DNA from: Kaistia algarum
GTDB taxonomy: Bacteria > Pseudomonadota > Alphaproteobacteria > Rhizobiales > Kaistiaceae
Direction of reading: 5' to 3'
DNA: 64,000 nt
NCBI RefSeq assembly: GCF_026343945.1
Contig: NZ_JAPKNJ010000004.1
Span: 280,657-344,656 of the forward strand
The notes under the pieces are model-generated. The model had not been told where the DNA came from, did no database searches, and saw nothing but the letters and a program-made list of their open reading frames with translations. This document shows positions 43,357-51,789 of this stretch, piece by piece. A program made the translations under genes and the position numbers. How positions within the stretch are numbered: position 1 is the stretch's first letter; each line of letters begins with the position of its first letter.

Positions 43357-44135
43357 AAATCGCGTTACATCAATCGGTTCGACGTCGGCTGTCTTGCAAG
43401 ACCGGCGCGCAAGGCGGGCTCTCTATCACTGCGTTTTGGAAAGGACATGTGACGGGCAACACAGTTGCCTGCCTGCCGTCCATCATTTTGGCCCGACCGG
43501 GCGATCCTCATCCAGCCAATTGCCGTGTCGTGAGAGATTGGCCATCCTGTCCCGCATCGCACCGCCAGGATCGGTTCCCAGCCCTGCATCAAACCATGTC
43601 GTCAGGGTTGCGCATAGCCAGATCGTGTCGATAAACGGGAGAAATCGAAGCCCAGTATGCACAGGCCGCCCCAGCGAGCGAAACAAGCCGATAGCCGTCG
43701 ACGAATGTCGCCGGATCGACGGACCAAATGGCGGCCGGGAGTTCCAGAACGACGAAGGGCGTCTTGCGCTAAGGGGGCCCGTGAGCTCCTGCCGGCATGC
43801 ATCAGCGAATCGGTCGACGCGGCACAGATTGGCCGGAAACGAGACTGCGTCGGCGCGCGCTCCCGTGGTTATCACGGGCGGCAGGTGACGAAGAGATAGC
43901 GCCGTTCCGACATCGAGATAACAGGTCGATCCGGACTGGCCACAGGGGATTCATGTCGCGCGCCTTCCGCCGCTGGACCGATCGGAACCAAATTATGTCC
44001 GAAAGCAGTCGGACGCGGAAAAACGGCTCAGCCTCTGGAGAATCGTAATTCGACCAGAGCGCGACACCGAAATGAATTGGGGACTTCAAAGGCAGATCCG
44101 AACCCGCGAAAGGCAGCCGGATCAAGGAGAAAGGA
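43357..44135. other. About 780 bases without a convincing gene
   Basis: Open frames exist on both strands, but their codon use and residue mix look random and none has a good ribosome site or recognisable motif. No repeat or tRNA-linked attachment structure was seen beyond the tRNA-Val at its right edge. It could be decayed coding DNA or contain an unrecognised small RNA. Confidence 0.5.
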
Positions 44136-44210
<75 letters not shown>

Positions 44211-44317
44211 ATCCGTTCGTTTTGCCGGTGCGGGGCCGGCGACGTGGGGAGCGATATACAGGGTCGATTGGCCCTGTTCAAGCTCCCATTCTTCGTTTCC
44301 CAGCCTTCTTGTGTGGA

Positions 44318-44677
44318 TCAGGCTGCAAGCAGCCTTTCGACCTCGTTGACCAGATCCCGCAGATGGAAAGGCTTGGACAGCACCTTGGCATCCTTGGGCG
44401 CGTTCGAATCGGGGTTGAGCGCCACAGCGGCGAAGCCGGTAATGAACATGACCTTCAAATCCGGGTCGAGTTCAGTCGCGCGGCGCGCCAGTTCGATGCC
44501 GTCCATCTCCGGCATCACGATATCGGTGAGCAATAGCGTGAACGGTTCCTCGCGGATCCGGTCATAGGCGCTGCGGCCATTGTCGAAGGAGACGACGTCA
44601 TAGCCGGCATTTTGAAGTGCCTTGGCCAGGAAGCGGCGCATGTCGTTGTCGTCTTCGGCGAGAAGAATGCGGTTCAT
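44318..44677 (-). CDS. cpdR: Single-domain response regulator CpdR
   Basis: 119 aa, a receiver domain with no output domain. Acidic pocket LLAEDDNDM, the phosphoryl-accepting Asp in LLLTDIVMPEMDG, the Thr in MFITGFAAVAL and the Lys in VLSKPFHLRDL are all present. The sequence matches the alphaproteobacterial CpdR type closely (for example ALNPDSNAPKDAKVLSKPFH). In Caulobacter and rhizobia, unphosphorylated CpdR directs ClpXP to cell-cycle substrates at the pole. Monocistronic here, between tRNA-Val and the formylglutamate amidohydrolase. Confidence 0.93.
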   Translation of the reverse strand: MNRILLAEDDNDMRRFLAKALQNAGYDVVSFDNGRSAYDRIREEPFTLLLTDIVMPEMDGIELARRATELDPDLKVMFITGFAAVALNPDSNAPKDAKVLSKPFHLRDLVNEVERLLAA

Positions 44678-44866
44678 AGCGGGCCCATGGCACTTGGATC
44701 AAAACATCGGGGACCGTCCGGCTTGACGCGCCGAACGTGGTTATCGATTTACATCCGATCCCGGTAAAGATCGCGTGAATCCTCAAGCCATGAAGAACCG
44801 GATCGCCGCGATGGACAGTGGGCGGCCGCAAGGGCAACATGCACAGCAAGGCCGACGGCCTGGTGT

Positions 44867-45763
44867 ATGAGGAGAGAGACGATCGACGCGTTCGAGCATG
44901 TTCCCCTGTTCGAGGTGCTCGCGCCGGCACAGCAGCGGATTCCGTTTCTGTTCAATTCGCCGCATAGCGGATCGATTTACCCGCGGAACTTCCTCGCGGC
45001 CTCCCGGCTCGACGAGATGACGATCCGCCGCTCGGAAGACAGCTATGTGGACGAGCTCTTTGCCGGCGTCGTGCCGTTCGGCGCGCCACTCATGCGCGCC
45101 AATTTTCCCCGCGCCTGGCTCGACGTGAACCGCGAGCCCTATGAGCTGGATCCGCAGATGTTCGACGGCGCGCTTCCACCTTATGCCAATTCGCGCTCGC
45201 TGCGCGTTGCCGGCGGCCTCGGCACCATCGCACGCGTCGTTTCGGAAAACGTCGAGATCTATGCCGAGCCGATCCCCGTTGCCGCGGCGTTGGAACGGAT
45301 CGAGACGGTCTACAAGCCCTATCACGACCGGCTGCGCTCGGAGATCGCCAAGACCTCCGAGGCCTTCGGCCATGCCGTCCTGATCGATTGCCACTCCATG
45401 CCGTCTTCCATCCGCTCTCTACCGGGACGGATGCGGGCGGATTTCGTGCTCGGCGACCGCTATGGCGCCAGTTGCGCCGCCGAATTGTCCGAGGCGGCCT
45501 ATGCATTCCTTGCCGGCGAAGGCTATTCCGTCGCGCGCAACAAGCCCTATGCCGGCGGCTTCATTACCGAACACTACGGCAGGCCGAGCCACGGCGTGCA
45601 TGCCCTGCAGATCGAGGTCAACCGGGCCATCTACATGAACGAGCGCACGCTGCAGAAAAGTCCCAGCTTTCACACGGTGGCGGCGGATCTGCTGCGGCTG
45701 GTGCATCTCCTGTCGAGCCTCCCCGACGCCAGGCTCCATCCCTTCCCGCTCGCGGCGGAGTAA
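44867..45763 (+). CDS. N-formylglutamate amidohydrolase family protein
   Basis: 298 aa. Motifs are FLFNSPHSGSIYPRNFL near the N-terminus, LMRANFPRAWLDVNREPYEL, the metal-site DCHSMPSS and ALQIEVNRAIYM, all typical of the HutG-type N-formylglutamate deformylase family used in histidine degradation, though family members also act on other N-formyl or N-acyl acids. No hut genes are adjacent. It runs toward the mmgR-like RNA, whose terminator is only 25 bases past its stop. Confidence 0.92.
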   Translation: MRRETIDAFEHVPLFEVLAPAQQRIPFLFNSPHSGSIYPRNFLAASRLDEMTIRRSEDSYVDELFAGVVPFGAPLMRANFPRAWLDVNREPYELDPQMFDGALPPYANSRSLRVAGGLGTIARVVSENVEIYAEPIPVAAALERIETVYKPYHDRLRSEIAKTSEAFGHAVLIDCHSMPSSIRSLPGRMRADFVLGDRYGASCAAELSEAAYAFLAGEGYSVARNKPYAGGFITEHYGRPSHGVHALQIEVNRAIYMNERTLQKSPSFHTVAADLLRLVHLLSSLPDARLHPFPLAAE

Positions 45764-45782
45764 CCACAGGAAAATCGGCAAA

Positions 45783-45862
45783 GAAAAAGGGCCGCTCGTG
45801 AAACGAGGCGGCCCAAGTCTAGGGAGGAAACGCCCAAGGAGGGCAGCGGTAACTCGACGCCA
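45783..45862 (-). ncRNA. mmgR: mmgR/suhB-type small RNA (alpha-r8 family)
   Basis: The minus strand contains a GCCC-TCCTT-GGGC hairpin (45832-45844), then a free TTTCCTCCC segment, then the GC-rich hairpin GGGCCGCCTCGT / ACGAGCGGCCC followed by TTTTTCTT (end near 45783). The CCTCC-rich anti-Shine-Dalgarno loops, this terminator and its place upstream of an inositol-monophosphatase-family gene are the hallmarks of the suhB/mmgR RNA of Alphaproteobacteria. The 5' end is approximate. Regulation of translation by base pairing is the known mode of this RNA class. The rest of the 325-base gap holds no other feature I can call. Confidence 0.75.
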
Positions 45863-46088
45863 ATCGAACTACCGCACCGCAATAAAATGCGCTTGCACTG
45901 CAAACTTGGCAATAGGCATTTTTTCAAATGTTCGATAGCTGTGCAATTTGGCAACATCGGCGGAAGGGGCTGGTCGTGGCCCAACACGGCAAATGAAATT
46001 AGTCGTTATCAATCAATCCCCTAGCTAGTGGCCGCCCACAAGGCGGCCATAGCTCCAGTGCGCTCCGCCTGACGAAAGACCCTGCCCG

Positions 46089-46868
46089 ATGACCGATTCC
46101 GCGCTGCTTCCGTTCCTCGATCAGCTCGCCGACGCTGCCACAAAAGCGATCATGCCTCATTTTCGATCGCTCGATTCGGTCGATAACAAGGACGCATCCG
46201 GCTTCGACCCGGTGACGATCGCCGACCGTGCCGCGGAACTCGCGATCCGCGCCTTGATCGGCAAGCATTATCCAGAGCACGGCATCATGGGCGAGGAATT
46301 CGGCTCGGAGCGTCTCGACGCCGAGAAGATCTGGGTTCTCGATCCTATCGATGGCACGCGCGCCTTCATCTCCGGCCTGCCCGTATGGGGCACGCTGATC
46401 GGCCTGACCTCCGGCGGGATACCATCGATCGGCATGATGGCGCAGCCCTTCACGGGCGAGCGCTATGCAGGCGACGGCCGGAGCGCGCGCTATTCAGGCC
46501 CCGGCGGCGCACGCGATCTCGCCACGCGCCGCTGCGCTTCCCTCGCCCAGGCAACGCTTTTCACGACGACGCCGGCGATCATCAAGGGCGCCGACCGCGA
46601 GGCCTATGACCGGGTCGAACGCTCCGTCCGTCTCGTGCGCTATGGCTGCGATTGCTACGCCTATTGCATGGTCGCCGCCGGCCATGTCGATGCCGTCATC
46701 GAGACCGGGCTGCATGCTTACGACATCGTCGCGCTAATCCCGGTGATCGAGGGCGCCGGCGGGCGGGTCACCAATTGGGAAGGCGGATCGGCCGCCTCAG
46801 GCGGCCGCGTCGTGGCGAGCGGCGATCCGCGGCTGCATGACACGATCCTCGAAATGCTCAATCGATAG
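46089..46868 (+). CDS. Inositol-monophosphatase-family phosphatase (HisN/SuhB type)
   Basis: 259 aa, with metal-site motifs GEEFGSE, WVLDPIDGTRAFISG and YDIVALIPVIEGAGG. The segment FDPVTIADRAAELAIRALI is as in rhizobial histidinol-phosphate phosphatases of this superfamily. The enzyme removes phosphate from histidinol phosphate, inositol phosphate or a related metabolite; histidinol phosphatase is my first choice. The mmgR-like RNA lies upstream and antiparallel, a conserved arrangement. Confidence 0.88.
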   Translation: MTDSALLPFLDQLADAATKAIMPHFRSLDSVDNKDASGFDPVTIADRAAELAIRALIGKHYPEHGIMGEEFGSERLDAEKIWVLDPIDGTRAFISGLPVWGTLIGLTSGGIPSIGMMAQPFTGERYAGDGRSARYSGPGGARDLATRRCASLAQATLFTTTPAIIKGADREAYDRVERSVRLVRYGCDCYAYCMVAAGHVDAVIETGLHAYDIVALIPVIEGAGGRVTNWEGGSAASGGRVVASGDPRLHDTILEMLNR

Positions 46869-46873
46869 CGCCG

Positions 46874-47818
46874 TCAGACATCGCTTCCGGGCACGAAGGC
46901 GTCGAAGGCCGCCCAGAACAGCCCCCGGAGCGGATCGCGCTCCATCAGGATCTCGTGGCGCGCGCCGGGAATGACGATCTGCGAGCCGAGCCGCATCTCG
47001 CGCACGAAACGCTCGATGGCGAGCGGCGAGACGATACCGTCCTCACCGCCGACGACGATCAACGTCGGAATGCGGACGGAGGCGGGAAATTCCGGCGTCG
47101 CCGCCTCGTCCATCGCCCGGCATGCGGCATGGATCCAGCCGATCGTCGGCGGTCCGATGGTGAGGCGCGGCATGGCGCGAGCAATGGCGCGGTTGCGATC
47201 GAAGCGTATCCGGTCGCCGGTCAGGGGATTGCCGTCGAAGCCCTTGGCTTCAACGCGGGCCAGCGCCGCTCCGGGTGGCCAGGCGTCGCCGAGACCGAGG
47301 AGCGACAAAGACCCTGCCGCAAGACGGACGAGGCGGCGCGACGGGGCGAGCGAGCCGAAATCGATCAATGGCGACGTCAGGACCATACGCGCGAAGGTCA
47401 GGCGCGAGCGGCGCGCCGCCCGAAGACAGACGAGCGCACCGGTCGAATGGGCCAGCGCGAAATAGGGCGGCGGACAATCGGGCAGCACGACCTGCTGATG
47501 GAACGCCTCGAGGTCGCTCTCATACTCGTCAAAATCGTCGACATGTCCCTTGTCGGGATTGCGCAACCGGCGCTCCGAACCGCCCTGTCCGCGCCAATCC
47601 ATCGCCGCGACGGCGAAACGGCGGGCGAGCAGCTCGCGCACGACCTCGAAATAGCGATCGATCGATTCGGCCCTGCCCGGAAACAGGCAGACCGTGCCCT
47701 TGGTCGGGCCCAGCGGCCGCCAGTAGGCAGAGCGGAGCCGCACCCCGTCGGGCGTGACGACAGGTTGGGCGACCATTCCGTCGGGAATGGGATTTTCGGG
47801 AAGTGCGGCGAATTCCAT
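46874..47818 (-). CDS. Alpha/beta hydrolase (lysophospholipase type)
   Basis: 314 aa from ATG 47818 (MEFAALPENPIPDGMVAQPV); an earlier start exists. The nucleophile elbow is ALAHSTGALV (Ser in H-S-T-G), with GRAESIDRYFEVVRELLARRF and DWRGQGGSERRL near the N-terminus and VVGGEDGIVSP and PGARHEILME for the Asp and His. This is the PldB/monoglyceride lipase branch of serine hydrolases. Probably acts on lipid or ester substrates in the cytosol. Convergent with the phosphatase at 46089, only five bases apart. Confidence 0.9.
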   Translation of the reverse strand: MEFAALPENPIPDGMVAQPVVTPDGVRLRSAYWRPLGPTKGTVCLFPGRAESIDRYFEVVRELLARRFAVAAMDWRGQGGSERRLRNPDKGHVDDFDEYESDLEAFHQQVVLPDCPPPYFALAHSTGALVCLRAARRSRLTFARMVLTSPLIDFGSLAPSRRLVRLAAGSLSLLGLGDAWPPGAALARVEAKGFDGNPLTGDRIRFDRNRAIARAMPRLTIGPPTIGWIHAACRAMDEAATPEFPASVRIPTLIVVGGEDGIVSPLAIERFVREMRLGSQIVIPGARHEILMERDPLRGLFWAAFDAFVPGSDV

Positions 47819-47980
47819 GGCGTCGGCTGCAAACGAGGATCGCTCTCTTAGAGCATGTTCGCGCGCCCATGACACGGACGTTCCGGAAAAAGCGAGGCCG
47901 GCGACGCCGCGATGGGCGTCGCCGGCCGGACGGCCGATCTTGGTGCGGGCGGCGGATCGATCGGCCGACTCCGTCAGCGC

Positions 47981-48424
47981 CTACCAGCGGCGCCAGTCCT
48001 GTCCCCAGCCACCATGCCAACCATTGCCGCCGTTCCAGGACGGACCGGCCGGCCGGGCGCGCAGCACATCGCCCGAACGCGAATCGACGACCAGGATGAA
48101 ATCACGGCCCCGCGAGGCGGCCCGGACGATGAAGACGTCGCCACGGCGGTTCAGGATGTCGGCGCCGAAATAGCCCTGGTAGCGAAGGATGCGGGCGATC
48201 TGCCGGGGCGGCAGCGAATCGTAGCGGTCGGGGCGGCGGAAATCGCCCTGCGGCCCACCGGGGCCACCGCGGCCATTGCCATCCCAACCAGGACCGCCAC
48301 GGCCATTACCGTCCCAATTGCCGGCTTGCGGTCCACCGGCATAATTCGGGTCGAAACTCTGGGCGGCAGCGGGAGCGACGACGGCACCGGCAAGGATGGC
48401 TGCGAGGGCGATGGCCTTGAACAT
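47981..48424 (-). CDS. Secreted PepSY-like glycine-rich protein
   Basis: 147 aa. The signal peptide is MFKAIALAAILAGAVVAPAA. A low-complexity part follows with NWDGNGRGGPGWDGNGRGGP, then a short PepSY-like domain: DSLPPRQIARILRYQGYFGA, RRGDVFIVRAASRGRDFILV and DSRSGDVLRAR. The tail is WG-rich (NGWHGGWGQDWRRW). PepSY modules occur in periplasmic proteins that inhibit proteases or sense the envelope. Divergent from hsp20. Confidence 0.75.
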   Translation of the reverse strand: MFKAIALAAILAGAVVAPAAAQSFDPNYAGGPQAGNWDGNGRGGPGWDGNGRGGPGGPQGDFRRPDRYDSLPPRQIARILRYQGYFGADILNRRGDVFIVRAASRGRDFILVVDSRSGDVLRARPAGPSWNGGNGWHGGWGQDWRRW

Positions 48425-48542
48425 GATGGAACTCCGTGGTTCGGCCGGGCGGCGATCCCTTCGCCGTCGGTATGGCGAGAGGAATAGGCCCGCGCGGCTG
48501 AACCCAACCGGAAGACACCGTTCATGTACCGTTCAGGCGGCT

Positions 48543-48571
48543 CTTGACGGCGGGAAATGCCCTACCCACAT
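48543..48571 (+). promoter_or_regulatory. RpoH (sigma-32)-like heat-shock promoter
   Basis: CTTGAC at 48543-48548 and CCTACCCACAT (48561-48571) resemble the alphaproteobacterial sigma-32 consensus (CTTGnn ... CCnCATnT). Placed before an Hsp20 gene, it would give a 5' leader of about 100 bases. Confidence 0.55.
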
Positions 48572-48604
48572 CAGCGTTGCGGGCGCCAATACGGGTCCGC
48601 ACCA

Positions 48605-48677
48605 GCTGCCCGGGTTCGGCCAATGGCGAAATTCCGGGTGAGACATCAGCAAACCGTCGCTCTCTAAGGAGGACAAC
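48605..48677 (+). promoter_or_regulatory. ROSE-type RNA thermometer candidate in the hsp20 leader
   Basis: The final leader hairpin pairs GTC (48656-48658) with GAC (48672-48674) and CTC (48660-48662) with GAG (48669-48671), leaving G48659 bulged and hiding the AAGGAGG ribosome site. A bulged G opposite the Shine-Dalgarno is the mark of ROSE thermometers. A second hairpin lies upstream (CCCGGGTTCGG / CCGGGT region). Melting at heat shock would free translation. Inferred by hand folding. Confidence 0.55.
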
Positions 48678-49142
48678 ATGCGTAGTTTTGACCTGACCCC
48701 CCTCTATCGCTCCACCGTCGGCTTCGACCGTCTTTTCTCGCTGCTCGATCAGGCAACGGGCGTCGAGGCAGGCGTTCCGGGCTATCCACCCTACAATATC
48801 GAGCGCACCGGCGAGAACGCCTATCGCATCACCATGGCGGTGGCCGGCTTCGGCGAGAGCGAGCTATCGATCGAGTCGCGTGAGAATGCGCTGACCGTCA
48901 AGGGCGAGAAGGTCGCCGAGGAAGGCAAGAATGGCGAGGTGCTCTATCGCGGCATCGCCGGCCGTTCCTTCGAGCGCCGATTCCAGCTCGCCGACCATGT
49001 CGAAGTGAAGGGCGCAAGCCTGGAGAACGGCCTTCTCCACGTCGATCTCGTACGCGAGATTCCGGAAGCCATGAAGCCGCGGAAGATCGCGATCGCCAAT
49101 GGCAATGTCGGCTCGAAGCAGATCGAGGCGAAAGCAGCCTGA
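48678..49142 (+). CDS. Small heat-shock protein Hsp20/IbpA
   Basis: 154 aa. Starts MRSFDLTPLYRSTVGFDRLF as in IbpA, followed by the alpha-crystallin domain, about residues 35-130: YNIERTGENAYRITMAVAGF, ESRENALTVKGEK and LENGLLHVDLVREIPEAMKP with the C-terminal I-x-I-like end (KPRKIAIANG). It prevents aggregation of unfolded proteins in heat stress. The RpoH-like promoter and ROSE-like leader support heat induction. Followed by a strong intrinsic terminator. Confidence 0.95.
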   Translation: MRSFDLTPLYRSTVGFDRLFSLLDQATGVEAGVPGYPPYNIERTGENAYRITMAVAGFGESELSIESRENALTVKGEKVAEEGKNGEVLYRGIAGRSFERRFQLADHVEVKGASLENGLLHVDLVREIPEAMKPRKIAIANGNVGSKQIEAKAA

Positions 49143-49206
49143 GGCAGCGGAAAAGACGGCCCGCTATGGCGGGCTGCCACTTATCCTATCCGCGATAGCA
49201 ATCTCC

Positions 49207-49238
49207 GACCCCCGACGCCTTGTCGGGGGTCTTTTGTT
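49207..49238 (+). terminator. Intrinsic terminator of the Hsp20 gene
   Basis: Perfect ten-base stem GACCCCCGAC / GTCGGGGGTC around GCCTT, followed by TTTTGTT, 65 bases after the hsp20 stop. Confidence 0.9.
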
Positions 49239-49252
49239 GTTGGAAGCCGCTC

Positions 49253-49284
49253 AAAGAAAAGGCCCCGCCGCAAGCGGCGAGGCC
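49253..49284 (-). terminator. Intrinsic terminator of bioY
   Basis: On the minus strand a GGCCTCGCCGC / GCGGCGGGGCC hairpin with a short loop is followed by TTTTCTTT, 27 bases past the bioY stop. It sits tail to tail with the Hsp20 terminator. Confidence 0.8.
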
Positions 49285-49310
49285 TTCTATCGCGGCACAG
49301 CGAAGCGAAA

Positions 49311-49925
49311 TCAGCCGCGCAGCTTGCCGAGCAGCGTCCAGCCGGCAGGCACGAGGAACGCGGCGAGAGCGATCTTCAGCGCGTCGCCCAGCAGGAATGG
49401 CAGCACGCCCTTGGCAAAGGCCGCCGAAGCGCCGAGGCCGACCGCGCCGCTGGAGAGCGTTGCGAAGAAGGCGAGCCAGACGAAGCCCATGGCGAACAGC
49501 ACGGCGTCACCGGCGAAGAAGGCGAGCGCCATCTTCGGTGTCGAGCGCGACCAGCCATAGTCCGCCGCAAGGCCGATCAGGAAGGCCGCAACGGCATAGC
49601 CCCAGAGGAAGCCGGCGGTCGGCCCCATCATATAGGCTGGGCCGGCGACCGGGCCGGCAAAGACCGGAATGCCGGCAAAGCCTTCCGCGAGATAGAGCAG
49701 CACGGTCGCCAGCGCGAGGCGCGAACCATAGGCGGCGCCGATCATGAAGACCGCGAAGGTCGTCATGGTCAGCGGCACAGGCCAGAACGGCACCTGCGTC
49801 TTGGCCGCGAGGGCGAGCAGCGCCGAGCCGACCAGGGCGAGCACGCCGAAGCGCAGCACGCGCGATGAAGCTGTCGGCCAGGCGGCCAAAGCCAACGTCT
49901 TGTCCGGAGATGATTGAAGGCTCAT
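49311..49925 (-). CDS. bioY: Biotin transporter BioY
   Basis: 204 aa, six predicted membrane segments. Family motifs are AAKTQVPFWPVPLTMTTFAV, LLYLAEGFAGIPVFAG and PTAGFLWGYAVAAFLIG. BioY is the substrate-binding S component of a biotin ECF transporter, and can act alone in rhizobia. No bioM/bioN are adjacent. I looked for a BioR-type operator upstream and did not find one. Confidence 0.93.
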   Translation of the reverse strand: MSLQSSPDKTLALAAWPTASSRVLRFGVLALVGSALLALAAKTQVPFWPVPLTMTTFAVFMIGAAYGSRLALATVLLYLAEGFAGIPVFAGPVAGPAYMMGPTAGFLWGYAVAAFLIGLAADYGWSRSTPKMALAFFAGDAVLFAMGFVWLAFFATLSSGAVGLGASAAFAKGVLPFLLGDALKIALAAFLVPAGWTLLGKLRG

Positions 49926-50060
49926 GCCAGCGCGTCCTTCCGATCCGCATAGGGGTGATGAAGCAAGGGATAAACGCAATTTTGCGGTGCCACAAGGGCG
50001 TGTGGTAGAGGGAGAGAAAGCGCCTCTTTCCCCGCTGAACCTCCGGCCAGAAGAAAATCC

Positions 50061-50702
50061 ATGACCCAGAATCTCGAACGTCTCCTGCCCGTCCTCAAGG
50101 CCGCGCCCGTGGTCCCCGTCCTCATCATCGAGGACTTCCATACCGCCATCCCGCTGGCACGCGCGCTCGTCGCCGGCGGGCTGACGGCGCTGGAGGTAAC
50201 GCTGCGCACGGCCTCGGCCCTCGACTGCATCCGCGCCATCAAGGGCGAGGTCGAGGGAGCCAATGTCGGCGCCGGCACCATCCTGAACCCAAAGCAGTTC
50301 GACGCGGCGGTCGCCGCCGGCTCGACCTTCCTGGTCAGCCCCGGCGCCAGCCCGAAGCTGCTCGCCCATGCGAGCGGCTCGCCCGTGCCCCTCCTGCCCG
50401 GCATTGCCACCGCCGGCGAGGCGATGACGCTGCTGGAGGAAGGCTATGGCGCCGCCAAGTTCTTCCCGGCCGAGCAGGCCGGCGGCGCCAGCTACATCAA
50501 GGCCCTCGCCTCGCCGCTGCCGGGCCTGGTCTTCTGCCCGACCGGCGGCGTCGGTCTCAAGAATGCCCATTCCTATCTGTCGCTGCCGAATGTCGTCTGC
50601 GTCGGCGGATCCTGGGTAGCGCCCGCCGCCGCCGTCGCCGCGGGCGACTGGGCGGCGATCACCGCGCTTGCTAAGGAGGCCGCGGCGCTCGGGGCCGTGT
50701 GA
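50061..50702 (+). CDS. eda: KDPG/KHG aldolase
   Basis: 213 aa. Motifs are VVPVLIIEDFHTAIPLARAL, the Glu in LTALEVTLRT, the VGAGTILNPKQF loop and the Schiff-base Lys in GYGAAKFFPAEQAGGASYI. It cleaves 2-keto-3-deoxy-6-phosphogluconate or 4-hydroxy-2-oxoglutarate to pyruvate plus an aldehyde. It would close an Entner-Doudoroff-type sugar or sugar-acid route, in keeping with the IlvD/Edd-family dehydratase at 53129. Monocistronic. Confidence 0.94.
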   Translation: MTQNLERLLPVLKAAPVVPVLIIEDFHTAIPLARALVAGGLTALEVTLRTASALDCIRAIKGEVEGANVGAGTILNPKQFDAAVAAGSTFLVSPGASPKLLAHASGSPVPLLPGIATAGEAMTLLEEGYGAAKFFPAEQAGGASYIKALASPLPGLVFCPTGGVGLKNAHSYLSLPNVVCVGGSWVAPAAAVAAGDWAAITALAKEAAALGAV

Positions 50703-50806
50703 CCGCGTTCACCCTTCGATCGGCGACGGCTTGTCTTGTCGTCGCCGAAAGGGCTCACTACCTCCGATCGGGCCCATGCGGGTGAACCGAACGAGAGGAG
50801 ACGACC

Positions 50807-51724
50807 ATGATCGACAGCAAGAGGCTGCTGGACCAGTTCCTCGGTGCCGGTGCGAGCTCGACCGGCGGCACATCCGATGGAGGCGGAGCTGCCGCCGGTC
50901 TTGGCGGGATCGGCGATATCCTCAATAGCGCGCTCGGTGGCGGTGGAGGCGCGGGAGGATCGGCCGGCGGCCTCGGCGACGTGCTGGGCAAAGCGCTCGG
51001 CGGCGCTGGTGGCACCGGCGGCGGCGCGGGCGGCCTCGGCGACATCTTGAACAACGCTCTCGGCGGCCTCACTGGCAGCCAGTCCGGCGGCCAATCCGGG
51101 AGCGGCGGCCTTGGCGGCGTGGTCGGTCAGGTCACGGATTATGCCAAGAACAATCCCGGACTCTCGACCGTCATTGCCGGCGGCCTCGCCTCGGTGCTGC
51201 TCGGCGGCAAGGGGCCGAAGCTGAAGGCGGATGCCCTCACGCTGGGCGGCCTCGCCGCCATCGGCACGCTCGCCTACAAGGCGTACCAGCAATACAAGGT
51301 CAACAACCCATCCGCGCCGGCGCCGATCCCGCCCGCGGCCCCGACCTCCGCCGCGCCGGCCGCCGGCGACGACGCCCGCGCCCGCTCGATCCTCGTCGCG
51401 ATGATCGCGGCGGCGAAGGCGGACGGCAAAATCGATGATCAGGAAAAGCAGAAGATCCTCGGCAAGATCTCCGAGGGCGGCCTGACATCAGAGGAGCAGG
51501 CCTTCCTCGCCGCCGAATTCGCAGCGCCGCTCGACTTCAACAAGGTCGTCGATTCGGCGACGGGTCCCGAGCACGCCATCCAGCTCTACGCCGCCTCGCT
51601 GCTCGCCATCACCGCCGACACGCCGGCCGAGCGCGGCTATCTCGACATGCTGGCCGCCCGCCTCGGGATCGATGGTCAATTGAAGACGACGATCGAGCAG
51701 ACGGTCGCCAGCGCGGCGGCGTAA
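50807..51724 (+). CDS. DUF533/YebE-type TerB-like protein with glycine-rich repeats
   Basis: 305 aa. An N-terminal half with three GLGDILNNALGG-like repeats (GLGGIGDILNSALGGG, GLGDVLGKALGG, GLGDILNNALGG) is followed by a helical segment (ADALTLGGLAAIGTLAYKAYQQY) and a TerB-like alpha-helical domain (RSILVAMIAAAKADGKIDDQ, then QEKQKILGKI). Members are inner-membrane-associated proteins of unknown function. The ATG follows GAGAGGAGACGACC. Confidence 0.85.
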   Translation: MIDSKRLLDQFLGAGASSTGGTSDGGGAAAGLGGIGDILNSALGGGGGAGGSAGGLGDVLGKALGGAGGTGGGAGGLGDILNNALGGLTGSQSGGQSGSGGLGGVVGQVTDYAKNNPGLSTVIAGGLASVLLGGKGPKLKADALTLGGLAAIGTLAYKAYQQYKVNNPSAPAPIPPAAPTSAAPAAGDDARARSILVAMIAAAKADGKIDDQEKQKILGKISEGGLTSEEQAFLAAEFAAPLDFNKVVDSATGPEHAIQLYAASLLAITADTPAERGYLDMLAARLGIDGQLKTTIEQTVASAAA

Positions 51725-51729
51725 GGCAA

Positions 51730-51778
51730 ACCTCCGCCTTCGGCCCTCTCCCGCGAGCGGGAGGGGCCGGGGGGAGGT
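51730..51778. repeat. Dispersed palindromic intergenic repeat (third copy)
   Basis: GGCCCTCTCCCGC pairs with GCGGGAGGGGCC, flanked by an outer ACCTCC / GGAGGT pair, between the DUF533 gene and the convergent aminotransferase. Same core as 23746 and 27502. It may also act as a bidirectional terminator. Confidence 0.6.
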
Positions 51779-51789
51779 CTTCCTTATCC

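Noticed and set aside
43357..44135. Several short frames on both strands
   Set aside because: No ribosome site, no motif and random-looking composition; left as uncalled sequence.
49926..50060. BioR-type operator before bioY
   Set aside because: No TTATCTATAA-like palindrome visible in the gap.
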